Source of the DNA: Pachysolen tannophilus NRRL Y-2460
Lineage: Eukaryota > Ascomycota > Pichiomycetes > Alaninales > Pachysolenaceae
Reading direction: 5' to 3'
Assembly (NCBI GenBank): GCA_001661245.1
Contig: KV454016.1
Coordinates: 1-64,000 of the forward strand
Length of the DNA: 64,000 bases
Positions 49,641 to 59,044 of the stretch are shown piece after piece. Below the pieces are notes generated by a model, which was given only the letters and a program-made list of their open reading frames with translations, searched no databases and was not told the origin of the DNA. Both the position numbers and the translations under genes were made by a program. Positions within the stretch are counted from its first letter, which is position 1, and each line of letters opens with the position of its first letter.

Positions 49641-51728
49641 ATGGAGTGTGTGACAAGTTCAAATTCATCAACTATTGTAAATAGGGGAAATTCATATCTT
49701 CCTCCTTATAGATCATTATTAACACCTAATGTTAAATATGATTATCAATTACACAAGAAAATCCAATTGACAGATGAGGAGTTACAAAGTAAGATCAAAT
49801 CAAATCGACAAAAACATTCGAATAATAATAGTAGTCATAATAATAATAATAATAATAATAATGGTAATGGTAATACAACTACAAAGAATCATCATTTGAA
49901 AATGAAATATAAATCATTAATCACTGATACAAAGAAAAAATTAAAATTTAATGGGGATTTATTTTCATTAAATTCAACAACTAGAACTTCAACAAGAACT
50001 TCAACAGGTCCTTCTTCAATTTTTAATCATCGGTTGAATTCAATTAAAAGTAATACACCAAAAGCTACTTTCCAATCTTTACCAAATGAAGTATTATCAT
50101 TAGTATTTTGGCAATTATTAGGAGATCAAAAAATTTTAGTTAATTGCTTATATGTTTGTAAAAAATTTTCTAAATTGGTAAAACCTGTTTTATATTATAA
50201 TCCTTATTTAACTACAACATATAGAGTTGGTCAATTTGTTACAACTTTACAAAATAATCAAACTTTAGGTAAACATGTGAAAATTTTAAATTTAAGCTTA
50301 TTAGTTCCTGGTATTGAAGATGATCATGAAGAAATTGATATTTTCCAATTGATTTATAATCATGGTTTAGAAACTTTAGATGATGATTTCTTGGATTCAA
50401 ATAATAGAAATATGGATATCTTGGAAACTCCTGCACGTGCAAGTTGGAGAGATTGGAAATATAGGGATAATACCTTATATAGTAGAAGACCTTCAGCAAG
50501 GCCTCCATTAACTTTACAATTAACAAATTCAACATTGGTTTCAAATGGTAGTAATTGTAATAGCAGTATCAATAGTAATAATTATCTTAATGCAGGTACA
50601 AAATCAAAATATTATAATAGATCAAGAACAAATTCTGATGCAACTCTTGTTAGACAAAGTGGTGAATTTTATGAAATGTATCGAAGCTTTAGTTCTTTAT
50701 TATCCCTGAATAAACAAGAAAAAAATGGGAAAAATTTAAGAAAAGGTGTTAAAAGATTTTTATCTAAAAATAAAGATAGAATTCAAAATCTTGTTCAAAA
50801 AGATGGTTTTGCAATTAAGGAAGAAGATGATACTAAAATTCAAAATACTAGTAGTAGTGGTAGTAGTAGTAACAATAACAATAATAATGGTAATGGTAAT
50901 GATACTTGTGATTCAGGTGAAAGTTCTAAGGTTTCTAAAAATGGAGTAACATTTAAAATTCAAAGAAGACCTTTTTATCAACCATTTACCATTGATCATC
51001 CTTTACAAAATAGATTTTTAAGAAAATATAGTTTTATTAAAGATTTACCAATTGGTTATATTATTCATATGTTAAGGATTTGTGATTCAATTGTGGAATT
51101 AAATTTGGATAATTTATCCTTATCAACTGATTATCAAATTTTAGCAAATAATGATACCACTAGAGAAAGAGAAAGAAATGTTTTAAGCAATAATAATAGT
51201 ATGTTATCATTTGATAGTTATCCTGGATATAATATTCAAAGTTTAATTCCTGATACCACTGGAATTACTAGTTTTATTAATACTAAAGAAGAAGATGATA
51301 AATTTGCTCCTCATTATAAAACACCAAATTTAAAAGCATGTTCTAAAATAGATTTAGAAACAAGTCCAATTTTTTTAAGCGATGTTGGTATTTCTAGTAT
51401 TCATGATAAGAAAAAATATTTTCAATTTGAAAAAATTAATTGTGATGATTTAGTTTCATTAATTTCAAATTTAAAAGGTTTACGTAAATTATCAACTCAA
51501 AATTGTTTCTGGTTAAACAAAAATTTGATTTTAAAATTTATTAAGCTGCAAAAAGAAAATAGGAAAATGAAAATTGATTTCAAAAATGCAGGCATGAATA
51601 AAAATTCTTTATGGAGTATTGAAGGTGAATTAGGAGATGTTATTGAATCGTTTAAAAAGGAAAAAAGAAGTTTAAGAAATTGGGAAAGAATGTATGTCAT
51701 GATTAACAGAATTGGAGAAGACTACTAA
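49641..51728 (+). CDS. F-box protein
   Basis: A 695-residue protein with an F-box at about residues 143-185 (FQSLPNEVLSLVFWQLLGDQ, then LYVCKKFSKLVKP), which recruits Skp1 to an SCF ubiquitin ligase. Asn- and Ser-rich insertions flank it (a run of Asn near 62-75, another near 415-425). C-terminal segments such as MLRICDSIVELNLDNLSL and NLKGLRKLSTQNCFWL look like degenerate leucine-rich repeats. The layout resembles yeast F-box/LRR-type proteins, but I cannot assign an orthologue. The start ATG follows a T-rich leader. Confidence 0.8.
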   Translation: MECVTSSNSSTIVNRGNSYLPPYRSLLTPNVKYDYQLHKKIQLTDEELQSKIKSNRQKHSNNNSSHNNNNNNNNGNGNTTTKNHHLKMKYKSLITDTKKKLKFNGDLFSLNSTTRTSTRTSTGPSSIFNHRLNSIKSNTPKATFQSLPNEVLSLVFWQLLGDQKILVNCLYVCKKFSKLVKPVLYYNPYLTTTYRVGQFVTTLQNNQTLGKHVKILNLSLLVPGIEDDHEEIDIFQLIYNHGLETLDDDFLDSNNRNMDILETPARASWRDWKYRDNTLYSRRPSARPPLTLQLTNSTLVSNGSNCNSSINSNNYLNAGTKSKYYNRSRTNSDATLVRQSGEFYEMYRSFSSLLSLNKQEKNGKNLRKGVKRFLSKNKDRIQNLVQKDGFAIKEEDDTKIQNTSSSGSSSNNNNNNGNGNDTCDSGESSKVSKNGVTFKIQRRPFYQPFTIDHPLQNRFLRKYSFIKDLPIGYIIHMLRICDSIVELNLDNLSLSTDYQILANNDTTRERERNVLSNNNSMLSFDSYPGYNIQSLIPDTTGITSFINTKEEDDKFAPHYKTPNLKACSKIDLETSPIFLSDVGISSIHDKKKYFQFEKINCDDLVSLISNLKGLRKLSTQNCFWLNKNLILKFIKLQKENRKMKIDFKNAGMNKNSLWSIEGELGDVIESFKKEKRSLRNWERMYVMINRIGEDY

Positions 51729-52209
51729 AAGAAAAAAATTAAGAAAAGTTAATTTTTTTTTCTTACCTATACGAATCCCATAACCCTCTGTGATTTGTCG
51801 TTTTTTATTTTATTTTATTTTCTTTTCTTTTCAATCATTATATATAGAAGTAATATAGCTATTTTTTCAATAGTTAACGAAAGTACTTTTTATGCAATAT
51901 TATGCATTATAATAGTACCAACATGAAACTCTAACTCTTTCGTCCATGAAATATCAATTATCCCAAAGAGGAAACTTTTTTTTTTATTTTGAACTTGAAT
52001 TTGATTTATCTATTTTAAATACTTTTCTTGTTTACCCGCTAAGTATAGAAAACCAAAATGACAGACTTAAAAGTACTTAAAAGTAGACACGTCACATGAT
52101 CTGCTCTGCCACCGTGTCAATTTTGAAGAAAACTAAGAAAAACACCCGTAAAAATTAAAAAAAAATAAAATGACAGATTGGTCATACTTATTGACACGCT
52201 TTTTGTTGG

Positions 52210-52245
<36 letters not shown>
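51729..52245. other. Spacer between the F-box and eIF3l genes, up to the gap
   Basis: AT-rich with a GACACGTCACATGATC word at about 52087-52102, holding overlapping ACGT and CATG cores. A T-run (from 52213) leads directly into the gap. Confidence 0.35.
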
Positions 52246-52451
52246 NNNNNNNNNNNNNNNNNNNNNNNNNNNNNNNNNNNNNNNNNNNNNNNNNNNNNNN
52301 NNNNNNNNNNNNNNNNNNNNNNNNNNNNNNNNNNNNNNNNNNNNNNNNNNNNNNNNNNNNNNNNNNNNNNNNNNNNNNNNNNNNNNNNNNNNNNNNNNNN
52401 NNNNNNNNNNNNNNNNNNNNNNNNNNNNNNNNNNNNNNNNNNNNNNNNNNN
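52246..52451. other. Assembly gap (206 N) flanked by poly-T
   Basis: Bases 52246-52451 are N. The left flank is about 33 T and the right flank about 32 T, so the gap probably spans an unresolved homopolymer or a collapsed simple repeat. Open frames running through it are artefacts. Confidence 0.97.
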
Positions 52452-52483
<32 letters not shown>

Positions 52484-52646
52484 CAAATTTTTTTTTTTTG
52501 GCGTTGAAAAATTTTTCCAATTTTGGTAGAGAAATAAAGAGAGAGAAAAGTTGTTGTATAATAATTGTATGAAAGATTGATAAATTTAATTAAAAATAAT
52601 TTAATTTTAATATTATTGACGAGTTAAATAGGATAAGGATAAGGAT

Positions 52647-54419
52647 ATGTCTAGGGATATTGAGCTGCAACAGCAATTTGAGGATGATTCATTTGATGAT
52701 GATGAATTGGTTGTGATTAATGATGAATTAACAAATGGGAATGTTTCTTCTGGAAATTCACTGTCAAATTCTTCCAAAATTCCAGATGTTATTGTTAAAT
52801 TTATTAATTTATGGCATAAAGCATTTTTAACAAATAATTCATATTTATTATATGGTTGTTATTCTAATAATTTGAATAAAGTTTTTGATAAATTTTATAA
52901 AAATACTTCTTATCCATCACCAATTGAAATTGCACCAATTGTTAATAATGATCAAATTTTCATTATTTTATATTCAGAATGTTATTATAGACATATTTAT
53001 GCAAAATTAAGTCCAAGTCTTGAAGTTAGAACTTCATCTTTTAATAATTATTGTAATTTATTTAATTTGATTTTAAATAATCCAAGTGGACCTGTTTCTT
53101 TTGAATTACCAAATAAATGGCTTTGGGATATTGTTGATGAATTTATTTATCAATTTAATCAATTTCAAGTTTATAAATCAAAATTATTAAATAAATCAAA
53201 TCATTCACAAGATGAAATTTTAGAATTGGAATATTTACAAGATAATCAAGAAGTATGGTCAACTTATTCTGTTTTAAATGCTTTATATTCATTAGTTGGT
53301 AGATCAAATATGGTTGATCAATTAAAATTAATGAGATTAGGTAAAAATATTTCAAAAGAAATAAGTGGAGAATATGGTTCTTTACCTTTATATAAAAATT
53401 TAGGTTATTTTTCAATTATTGGATTATTAAGAATTCATACAATTTTAGGTGATTATACTTTAGCTTTAAAAACAATTGAACATATTGAATTAAATAAAAA
53501 AGCATTTTTCACAAAAATTCCAGGTTGCCATTTTACAACTTATTATTATGTTGGTTTTTGCTTTATGATGATGAATAGATATCAAGATGCAATTAAATCT
53601 TTTCAACATATTTTATTATACATTTCTAGAACTAAAAATTTATATAATAAAATGGGTAATAGTTATGATATAATTACTAAAAAATCAGAGCAAATGTTTG
53701 CATTATTAACTATATGTATTTCATTATGTCCAACAAGGTTAGATGATATTTTACATCAACAATTAAAAGAAAAATTTGGTGATCAATTACAAAAAATTAC
53801 AAGACCAGAAAATAAAGATTTAATATTAGATACTTTTGAAGAATTATTTAAATTTGGTGCTCCAAGATTTATTGATTCAAATATTTCTTTAACTAATAAA
53901 TTTGATCATTCAATATCAAATAATCTGAATTTTGATCCATTATTAAAACATTGGAAAATTTTTAAATTATCAATATTGAAAAATTTAAATACTCCAAATT
54001 TAAAATTTTATTTGAATTTATATTCATCATTAGAATTAACAAAATTACTAAAACTTATGGATTTAAGAAGTGAACAAGAATTAAATGAACTCTTGTTATC
54101 TTTTAAATTGAATAATAGACAGTTGAAATTACAATCTCTGCAAAATTATGAACAAAAATCCCAACAACTGGATCAACAACAACTGCAAGATTCTTCTTCT
54201 TCAAATCTTTCCCATGAGGACGAATATACAGCTTCATTACTCAATGGTACTTTTAAAACTATCTACGATATAGATATTAAGGTCGATGGTGATCACGTAA
54301 ATGTCTTGAATTTTAAAAGTTCAAGAAAATATGGTGATTGGTTTATCAGAAATCTGTACAAAAATTATGGAGTCATTGATTACATTAATAACCTAGATAG
54401 TACTAAAACTGAAAAATAA
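52647..54419 (+). CDS. Translation initiation factor eIF3 subunit l
   Basis: A 590-residue eIF3l (PAF67-family) protein. Signatures are VIVKFINLWHKAFLTNNSYLLYGCYSNNLNKVFDKFY (from about 50), QEVWSTYSVLNALYSLVGRSNMVDQL, the GYFSIIGLLRIHTILGDYTLALKTIEHIEL helices, YYVGFCFMMMNRYQDAIKSFQHILLYI, and a PCI domain reaching the C-terminal KYGDWFIRNLYK, where mammals have YGDFFIRQIHK. It is part of the 40S-bound eIF3 complex. S. cerevisiae has lost this subunit, so its presence is informative about the lineage. A Gln/Ser-rich insertion (about 500-525) is likely disordered. Confidence 0.9.
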   Translation: MSRDIELQQQFEDDSFDDDELVVINDELTNGNVSSGNSLSNSSKIPDVIVKFINLWHKAFLTNNSYLLYGCYSNNLNKVFDKFYKNTSYPSPIEIAPIVNNDQIFIILYSECYYRHIYAKLSPSLEVRTSSFNNYCNLFNLILNNPSGPVSFELPNKWLWDIVDEFIYQFNQFQVYKSKLLNKSNHSQDEILELEYLQDNQEVWSTYSVLNALYSLVGRSNMVDQLKLMRLGKNISKEISGEYGSLPLYKNLGYFSIIGLLRIHTILGDYTLALKTIEHIELNKKAFFTKIPGCHFTTYYYVGFCFMMMNRYQDAIKSFQHILLYISRTKNLYNKMGNSYDIITKKSEQMFALLTICISLCPTRLDDILHQQLKEKFGDQLQKITRPENKDLILDTFEELFKFGAPRFIDSNISLTNKFDHSISNNLNFDPLLKHWKIFKLSILKNLNTPNLKFYLNLYSSLELTKLLKLMDLRSEQELNELLLSFKLNNRQLKLQSLQNYEQKSQQLDQQQLQDSSSSNLSHEDEYTASLLNGTFKTIYDIDIKVDGDHVNVLNFKSSRKYGDWFIRNLYKNYGVIDYINNLDSTKTEK

Positions 54420-54421
54420 AA

Positions 54422-54453
54422 AAACCCACACCCACACCTACACACATACACAC
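54422..54453. repeat. Telomere-like C/A-rich tract
   Basis: Reads ACCCACACCCACACCTACAC and continues with CACATACACAC. It resembles the C/A-type Rap1 sites of other yeasts and lies between eIF3l and RPA34, about 340 bp before the RPA34 start. Confidence 0.4.
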
Positions 54454-54788
54454 TAGTTAGTCATTAATTCAATCTAATGATATATATATATATCCTCAAT
54501 CTTTTGTTTTATTCTTCATTTACTTTTGAATTTGTAGTAAAAATCGAAAAATATAAAAATCTCATCTCAATTATTATGCAATTCTCTTTTAACTTGAAAA
54601 ATTTATTTTTCAAAAAGTGAAAAATTTTTTTTTTAATTTTTTTTTTTTTTTTTTTTTTATGAAATTTTATAGAAAAGAACAAGATTGGGTTTTAAACAAA
54701 GGTTTATTTGAAATAATTGTATTGATTGTTGATTAAGTGATTGAGTGATTTCATCTGTGTAAGGTTATTGTTGTTATAAGTTGAGGAT
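54454..54788 (+). promoter_or_regulatory. RPA34 upstream region
   Basis: AT-rich with a TA run (54480-54492) and a long T tract (54628-54658). No other signal is seen. Confidence 0.25.
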
Positions 54789-55508
54789 ATGTCATCTTCA
54801 AAGACGAAATCGTATTTATCGAACGAATATATATCGGATTCGGAATCATCTGGTGATGAAGTTGAACAAGAATTTCAACCTCCAAAGAATTTTGAAGAGT
54901 TGACATCGAAACAAACATCTAAGGTTGATTTTAAAAATAAAGAAGTTTGGTTATTCAAATTGCCAAAAGGTTTGAATTTGAAAGGGTTATCTGGGATACC
55001 TATATCGTTTGATTTTAATTCATCAACAGTTTTCACAACACCCAATGATAATAAGCAATATAGTTTACAAGAAGATATATCTCAAGAAGATTTAACTTCT
55101 AAATCGAAAAATTCCAAGTATACAATTCTTTCTTCATCTAAGAAAGAACCAGCTTTTAAAGTATTGAAAAATAAACCAATAAATAGATTTTATACTATAT
55201 CTGAAAAAGTTTCAATTCCTGATATAAATTTTGAAAAAGCAAGAATTCAAAGGAAAAATGTGATAAAAGAAGAAAATTTAAGAATGAGACATTTCCCAAC
55301 AGGTTACAGTGCTAAAGATTTTAAAGAAGCTCAAATCTTGGGAAAAGAATCTAGTGAAGAACCTGAAATGGAAATATTTGAAGATGCAAAAGAGGAACAA
55401 GATGAAAAAGAGTTTAAGGTACCTAAACAAGAGCAAGTAACAAAAAAATCTAAAAAGGAGAAAAAAGATAAAAAGGATAAGAAATCCAAGAAACATTCAT
55501 CAAAATAA
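54789..55508 (+). CDS. RPA34: RNA polymerase I subunit A34.5
   Basis: A 239-residue subunit of Pol I in the A49/A34.5 TFIIF-like module. An acidic Ser-rich start (SDSESSGDEVEQEF) leads to the dimerisation region (about 50-130) with EVWLFKLPKGLNLKGLSGIPI, then RFYTISEKVSIPDIN, and a Lys-rich nucleolar-targeting tail (about 215-239). Length matches S. cerevisiae Rpa34 (233 residues). Confidence 0.88.
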   Translation: MSSSKTKSYLSNEYISDSESSGDEVEQEFQPPKNFEELTSKQTSKVDFKNKEVWLFKLPKGLNLKGLSGIPISFDFNSSTVFTTPNDNKQYSLQEDISQEDLTSKSKNSKYTILSSSKKEPAFKVLKNKPINRFYTISEKVSIPDINFEKARIQRKNVIKEENLRMRHFPTGYSAKDFKEAQILGKESSEEPEMEIFEDAKEEQDEKEFKVPKQEQVTKKSKKEKKDKKDKKSKKHSSK

Positions 55509-55630
55509 TGTGATGGAATTGCATTATATACTACATAAAACAAAGATTATATAATTAATATTTAGTATTTTTTTTTTTTTTTTTTTTATTGGTTTGGGTT
55601 TGGGTTTCATCTTTTGACTTTGACTTTTGC

Positions 55631-57289
55631 CTATAATTCTTCGAGATCCAGTTCGAATTTCTGCTGTTTCAATATAGCTTGCTTTGTATCTTCATCCACA
55701 ATGTCATTGAATAATTCTAATGGAACATCCTTCAAACCTGTATTTAAACCACCTAAATTTCCTTTCAAACGTGTTTCAAAAATTAATTTTTTTGTAGTTT
55801 TATCATCTAATTTTTTAAAACTAGAATGACTTGGTTGTGTTAATTGAGGCACCATTTTTATTGAAGTGTAAGAATCTCTTATTGGTTTTCTTGTACTAAT
55901 ACCTAAATCAGCATTATAATTTAAAACTGCTAATGCAGATTCATAAATCCAATTTTCTTTATATTTTGATTTTCTTAATTCAATATTTGGTGGTTGATGA
56001 TGAAGTACAACTTTATTTAAAGAAGGTTCTTGATATCCATAAGGTAAAGGTGGCTCTGATAATTGACCATATCTTTCATCAGTTTCTGGAACAGTTTTAT
56101 AATCATCAATTCCAACTCTACCATTTTCAACTATATCACAACCAAATTCTCTAAAACAAGAACGAGCAGTTACTAATCCAATAACTCTTGCCTTATAAGA
56201 CAATGGCATCAAATTTCTATCCACCAAGTCTGTCTTTTGTCTATCACTAATGATATATTTATAGAGAAATTTATGTTTTTGGAAAAATAAATAAGAATCT
56301 CTAAATCCCATCATTCTTGCCACTTCTGTAGAGAGCATATATAATGTATCACCACGATCTTTAACGGTAAAATTTTTAATTCTATACCTTCTTCCACCTT
56401 TTAAATGACCATTTGGTTCAACTTTTTTTTCTCCATTTTCATCAACTGGTAAAACAACCTCATCATTTTTAACTTCCAATTTTTTACCATTTTCATCAAC
56501 CAATTCAGGTGGTGGTTTCCTACCACGTAGCCATGTAGCAGTTCCAGGACGAGGCCCTGGTTTATGTCTCTTTCTATTATTAGACAGTTTACGCAGAGGT
56601 TTCAGTTCTTTACCGTCATCTCCTTCACCATGTTCTTTTGAATCTTCATCGTCGTGATCTTCATCTTCCTCTTCTGGGTCTCCGTCTCCATCTCCATCTT
56701 CTGGATCTTCTTCTGGATCGTCTTCTTCCGGATCTTCTTCTTCTGGATCTTCTTCTTCTCCATCCACATCGCTCTGCTCGACTTCATCATGATCCATCTC
56801 TTCCTCATCACCATCTTCCTCTTCATCCTCATCCAACAGACTAGCTTTTCTTTTCAACTTCTCCCTCGATAACGACTGTTTCCTCTTACTAGCAGAAGCT
56901 CTACTCAGCCGCCTCAAGTGTGGAAGCTCTTCCTCTTCTTCTTCTACTTCTTCTTCTAAATCATCATCTCCATTATCTTTCTCTTCCACTCCATCATCAT
57001 TATGAATTGGTTCATCTTCCTTATACTCATCATCACCATCTTCTTCTTCCTCATCCTCTCCATTCTTCCTATTCCTATTTCCACTCACTCTCTGAATTCT
57101 TGAATTTGACCTTGCTGTTCAAATAAATTCAAATTAAAGAAAAAAAATTTTTTTTTTCATAGTTAGTCAATGTTAATGTTTATTATTATTCTCTAAATCC
57201 ATCATTAAAATTAACAAATACATACTCGGTCTTCTTGGACTTTTTTGTACATCCTGTGATGCCTGTCTACGAGTCCTACCAAACGGCAT
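55631..57289 (-). CDS. NPL6: RSC chromatin-remodelling complex subunit Rsc7/Npl6, one intron
   Basis: Exons are 57226-57289 (MPFGRTRRQASQDVQKSPRRP plus one base) and 55631-57114, giving 515 residues. The 111-nt intron (57115-57225) has donor GTATGT, branch point GACTAAC and acceptor ACAG. The open frame itself starts with GTG, so the splice supplies the ATG. Long Asp/Glu runs fill about residues 45-190. The conserved Rsc7/Swp82 domain follows: RYRIKNFTVKDRGDTLYMLSTEVARMMGFRDSYLFF, then LVTARSCFREFGCDIVENGR and RPIRDSYTSIKMVPQ near the end. It is a nuclear SWI/SNF-type subunit; Swp82 is the paralogous alternative. Confidence 0.88.
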
Positions 57290-57517
57290 ACTCTCACTTC
57301 CAAACTCGATAAATTGCCTCCGCAATAATATTAATTATCTTTTCTACCGTATTAATATTTATTATTACTATAAAATTAAAAACACCAAAAAAAGAGACAA
57401 ACAAAAATTTAATATGAAAAAAAAAAATTATCAATTTAAAACTAATTGATTTTTTGAGCACGACTAGTATTTTTCTACTATAATTTCCAACCGACGACGA
57501 CAAGAGGAGCAATGTGA
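57290..57517 (-). promoter_or_regulatory. NPL6 upstream region with a GCACGACTAGT element
   Basis: Holds CAAAAATTTAATATGAAA (57402-57419) and GCACGACTAGT (57458-57468). A near-identical pair of elements lies upstream of SFH5 (62800-62817 and 62850-62860). Confidence 0.4.
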
Positions 57518-58480
57518 TTAGTTCTGATGGTATTGAGTAGTCAAGTGAGTGGGCAATGCGTAGATTGGGTCTATAGGTAGCAAGTTATCAAATCCCATGA
57601 GTGAGAGGCCAGCTAGACCGAAATAAGTGTGGAAGACATCTACTTCATTTCCTTCTCTATCAGCTATACCTCCATTTATAGTATCTTGAGCTTTATAAAT
57701 GAAATTTTTCAATTTTTCGAAATCAATGAGTTGTGCTTCATTTAAGATTGATAATGAGCTTAGTACCCACCAGCTATAACATACGTCAGGTAATTTTTCT
57801 GGTCTACCATTTAAACCTCCGTTAGTAACTTGTCTTTCAGAAAGCCATTGTACTAATGTTGGTTTATCTATAATATCCAATCGATTACAAATGGCTAATG
57901 TAGCAACACAGACGAATATCATTGCTGCGTGGCTTTCGCCACCTGGACAATTCCCAAACCCACCATCAAAGTTTTGACATTTTGAAATAAATTCAACAGC
58001 TTTATCAATAACTTTAATAGATAATTTATCTAATAATTTTAAACAATTTATTGCCGTGTAAACAAACCTTGTATCAACTTCACCAAACCTATCTCCATGG
58101 AAACTTCCATCAGGAAGTTGTAAACTAGTAATAAAATTAACAGTCTTGTTAATTTCATCTGTTGTTAAAAGATCTAAAGAATTTAAAATTTTTAATATTT
58201 GAATTGCACTTAACGTAGAATGTAAATGTGCATCATGTCTTGGGAAAGGTCCAAACCCACCATCATTATGTTTACACTCCATCACAAACCTAATAATACC
58301 TTCCTTATCCAATGCATCTGGGGTTTTCAATAATACAACACTCATCAACCCCCAATAAGTACCATTTAATCTTAAATGCTCAGTTAACCAATACTCATAC
58401 TGGTCTCTCTTATTATCCAACTCAACAACATATCCAACATGTTTCTCTTTTGCCAACTTCAATTCTTCTTCCAGCAGCAT
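57518..58480 (-). CDS. BET2: Geranylgeranyltransferase type II beta subunit
   Basis: A 320-residue catalytic subunit of Rab geranylgeranyltransferase, which prenylates Ypt/Rab GTPases together with the alpha subunit (Bet4) and Rab escort protein. Prenyltransferase repeats are seen at NDGGFGPFP, PDGSFHGD, FDGGFGNCPGGESHAA, TNGGLNGRPEKLPDVCYSWW and TINGGIADREGNEVDVFHTYFGL. The zinc ligands are the Asp and Cys of PDVCYSWW and the His of VFHTYFGL. The ATG at 58480 is used; the frame extends five codons to a TTG. Length is close to S. cerevisiae Bet2 (325 residues). Confidence 0.95.
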   Translation of the reverse strand: MLLEEELKLAKEKHVGYVVELDNKRDQYEYWLTEHLRLNGTYWGLMSVVLLKTPDALDKEGIIRFVMECKHNDGGFGPFPRHDAHLHSTLSAIQILKILNSLDLLTTDEINKTVNFITSLQLPDGSFHGDRFGEVDTRFVYTAINCLKLLDKLSIKVIDKAVEFISKCQNFDGGFGNCPGGESHAAMIFVCVATLAICNRLDIIDKPTLVQWLSERQVTNGGLNGRPEKLPDVCYSWWVLSSLSILNEAQLIDFEKLKNFIYKAQDTINGGIADREGNEVDVFHTYFGLAGLSLMGFDNLLPIDPIYALPTHLTTQYHQN

Positions 58481-59044
58481 CTTTACCAACAACAAAAAGA
58501 AAGAAGAAAAAAAAAATCAATTCACATTAATATTAAATCATTCAATCATTCGTATATAAATCAATAAATGAATGAATGAATGAATTATTACTGACTTACA
58601 TAATAAAATTGTTACTGACTACTAAAACAGCTTTTTTTTCCTCCGTGGCGGAAAAGTTTTTACCAAATTCTTCTCCGGTACTTCTCCGCTAAGGTGAAAC
58701 AATTTTTTTCTTCCTTTTCCGGAGAAAAAAATTGAATAAAATCTTCTCCCCTTTTTCTCCGTAACGGAGAAGCAATTTTCCTCCGTTTGGTTTCCGAGTT
58801 TATCTATCATATTTCTTACAACAACAAAATTATATACATTTATAAAGTAGATCTTATATGTTTCATTTTAAAAAATTGATATGTTTGATTAAAATTATTG
58901 TCAAAACTTCTATGAGAGGAATCTATTTGGAAGTGAGGAGACTTGATTATAACTAGGGTTGGTTAAAAAAAATTTTTTTTTCCTGGGAGAGAGTGAAAAG
59001 AAATCAAGGAACAAGAAAAAGAAAAAAAAAAATAAAAAAAAATC
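58481..59044. promoter_or_regulatory. Divergent BET2 / J-protein promoter with clustered CCG palindromes
   Basis: Between 58641 and 58797, TCCG or its complement recurs many times. Perfect palindromes include TCCGTGGCGGA (58642-58652, apart from the central base), TTTTCCGGAGAAAA (58715-58728) and TTCTCCGTAACGGAGAA (58755-58771). Half-sites are TTCTCCGGTA (58671) and CTTCTCCGCT (58681). CCG-N3-CGG spacing is the type read by Zn2Cys6 dimers. Two small frames here are low-complexity and not called. Confidence 0.5.

Noticed and set aside
52133-52529. Frames running through the N gap
   Set aside because: They are artefacts of ambiguous bases and poly-T flanks.
56602-57126. Several frames opposite the acidic part of NPL6
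   Set aside because: They are shadows of the Asp/Glu-rich coding repeat on the other strand.
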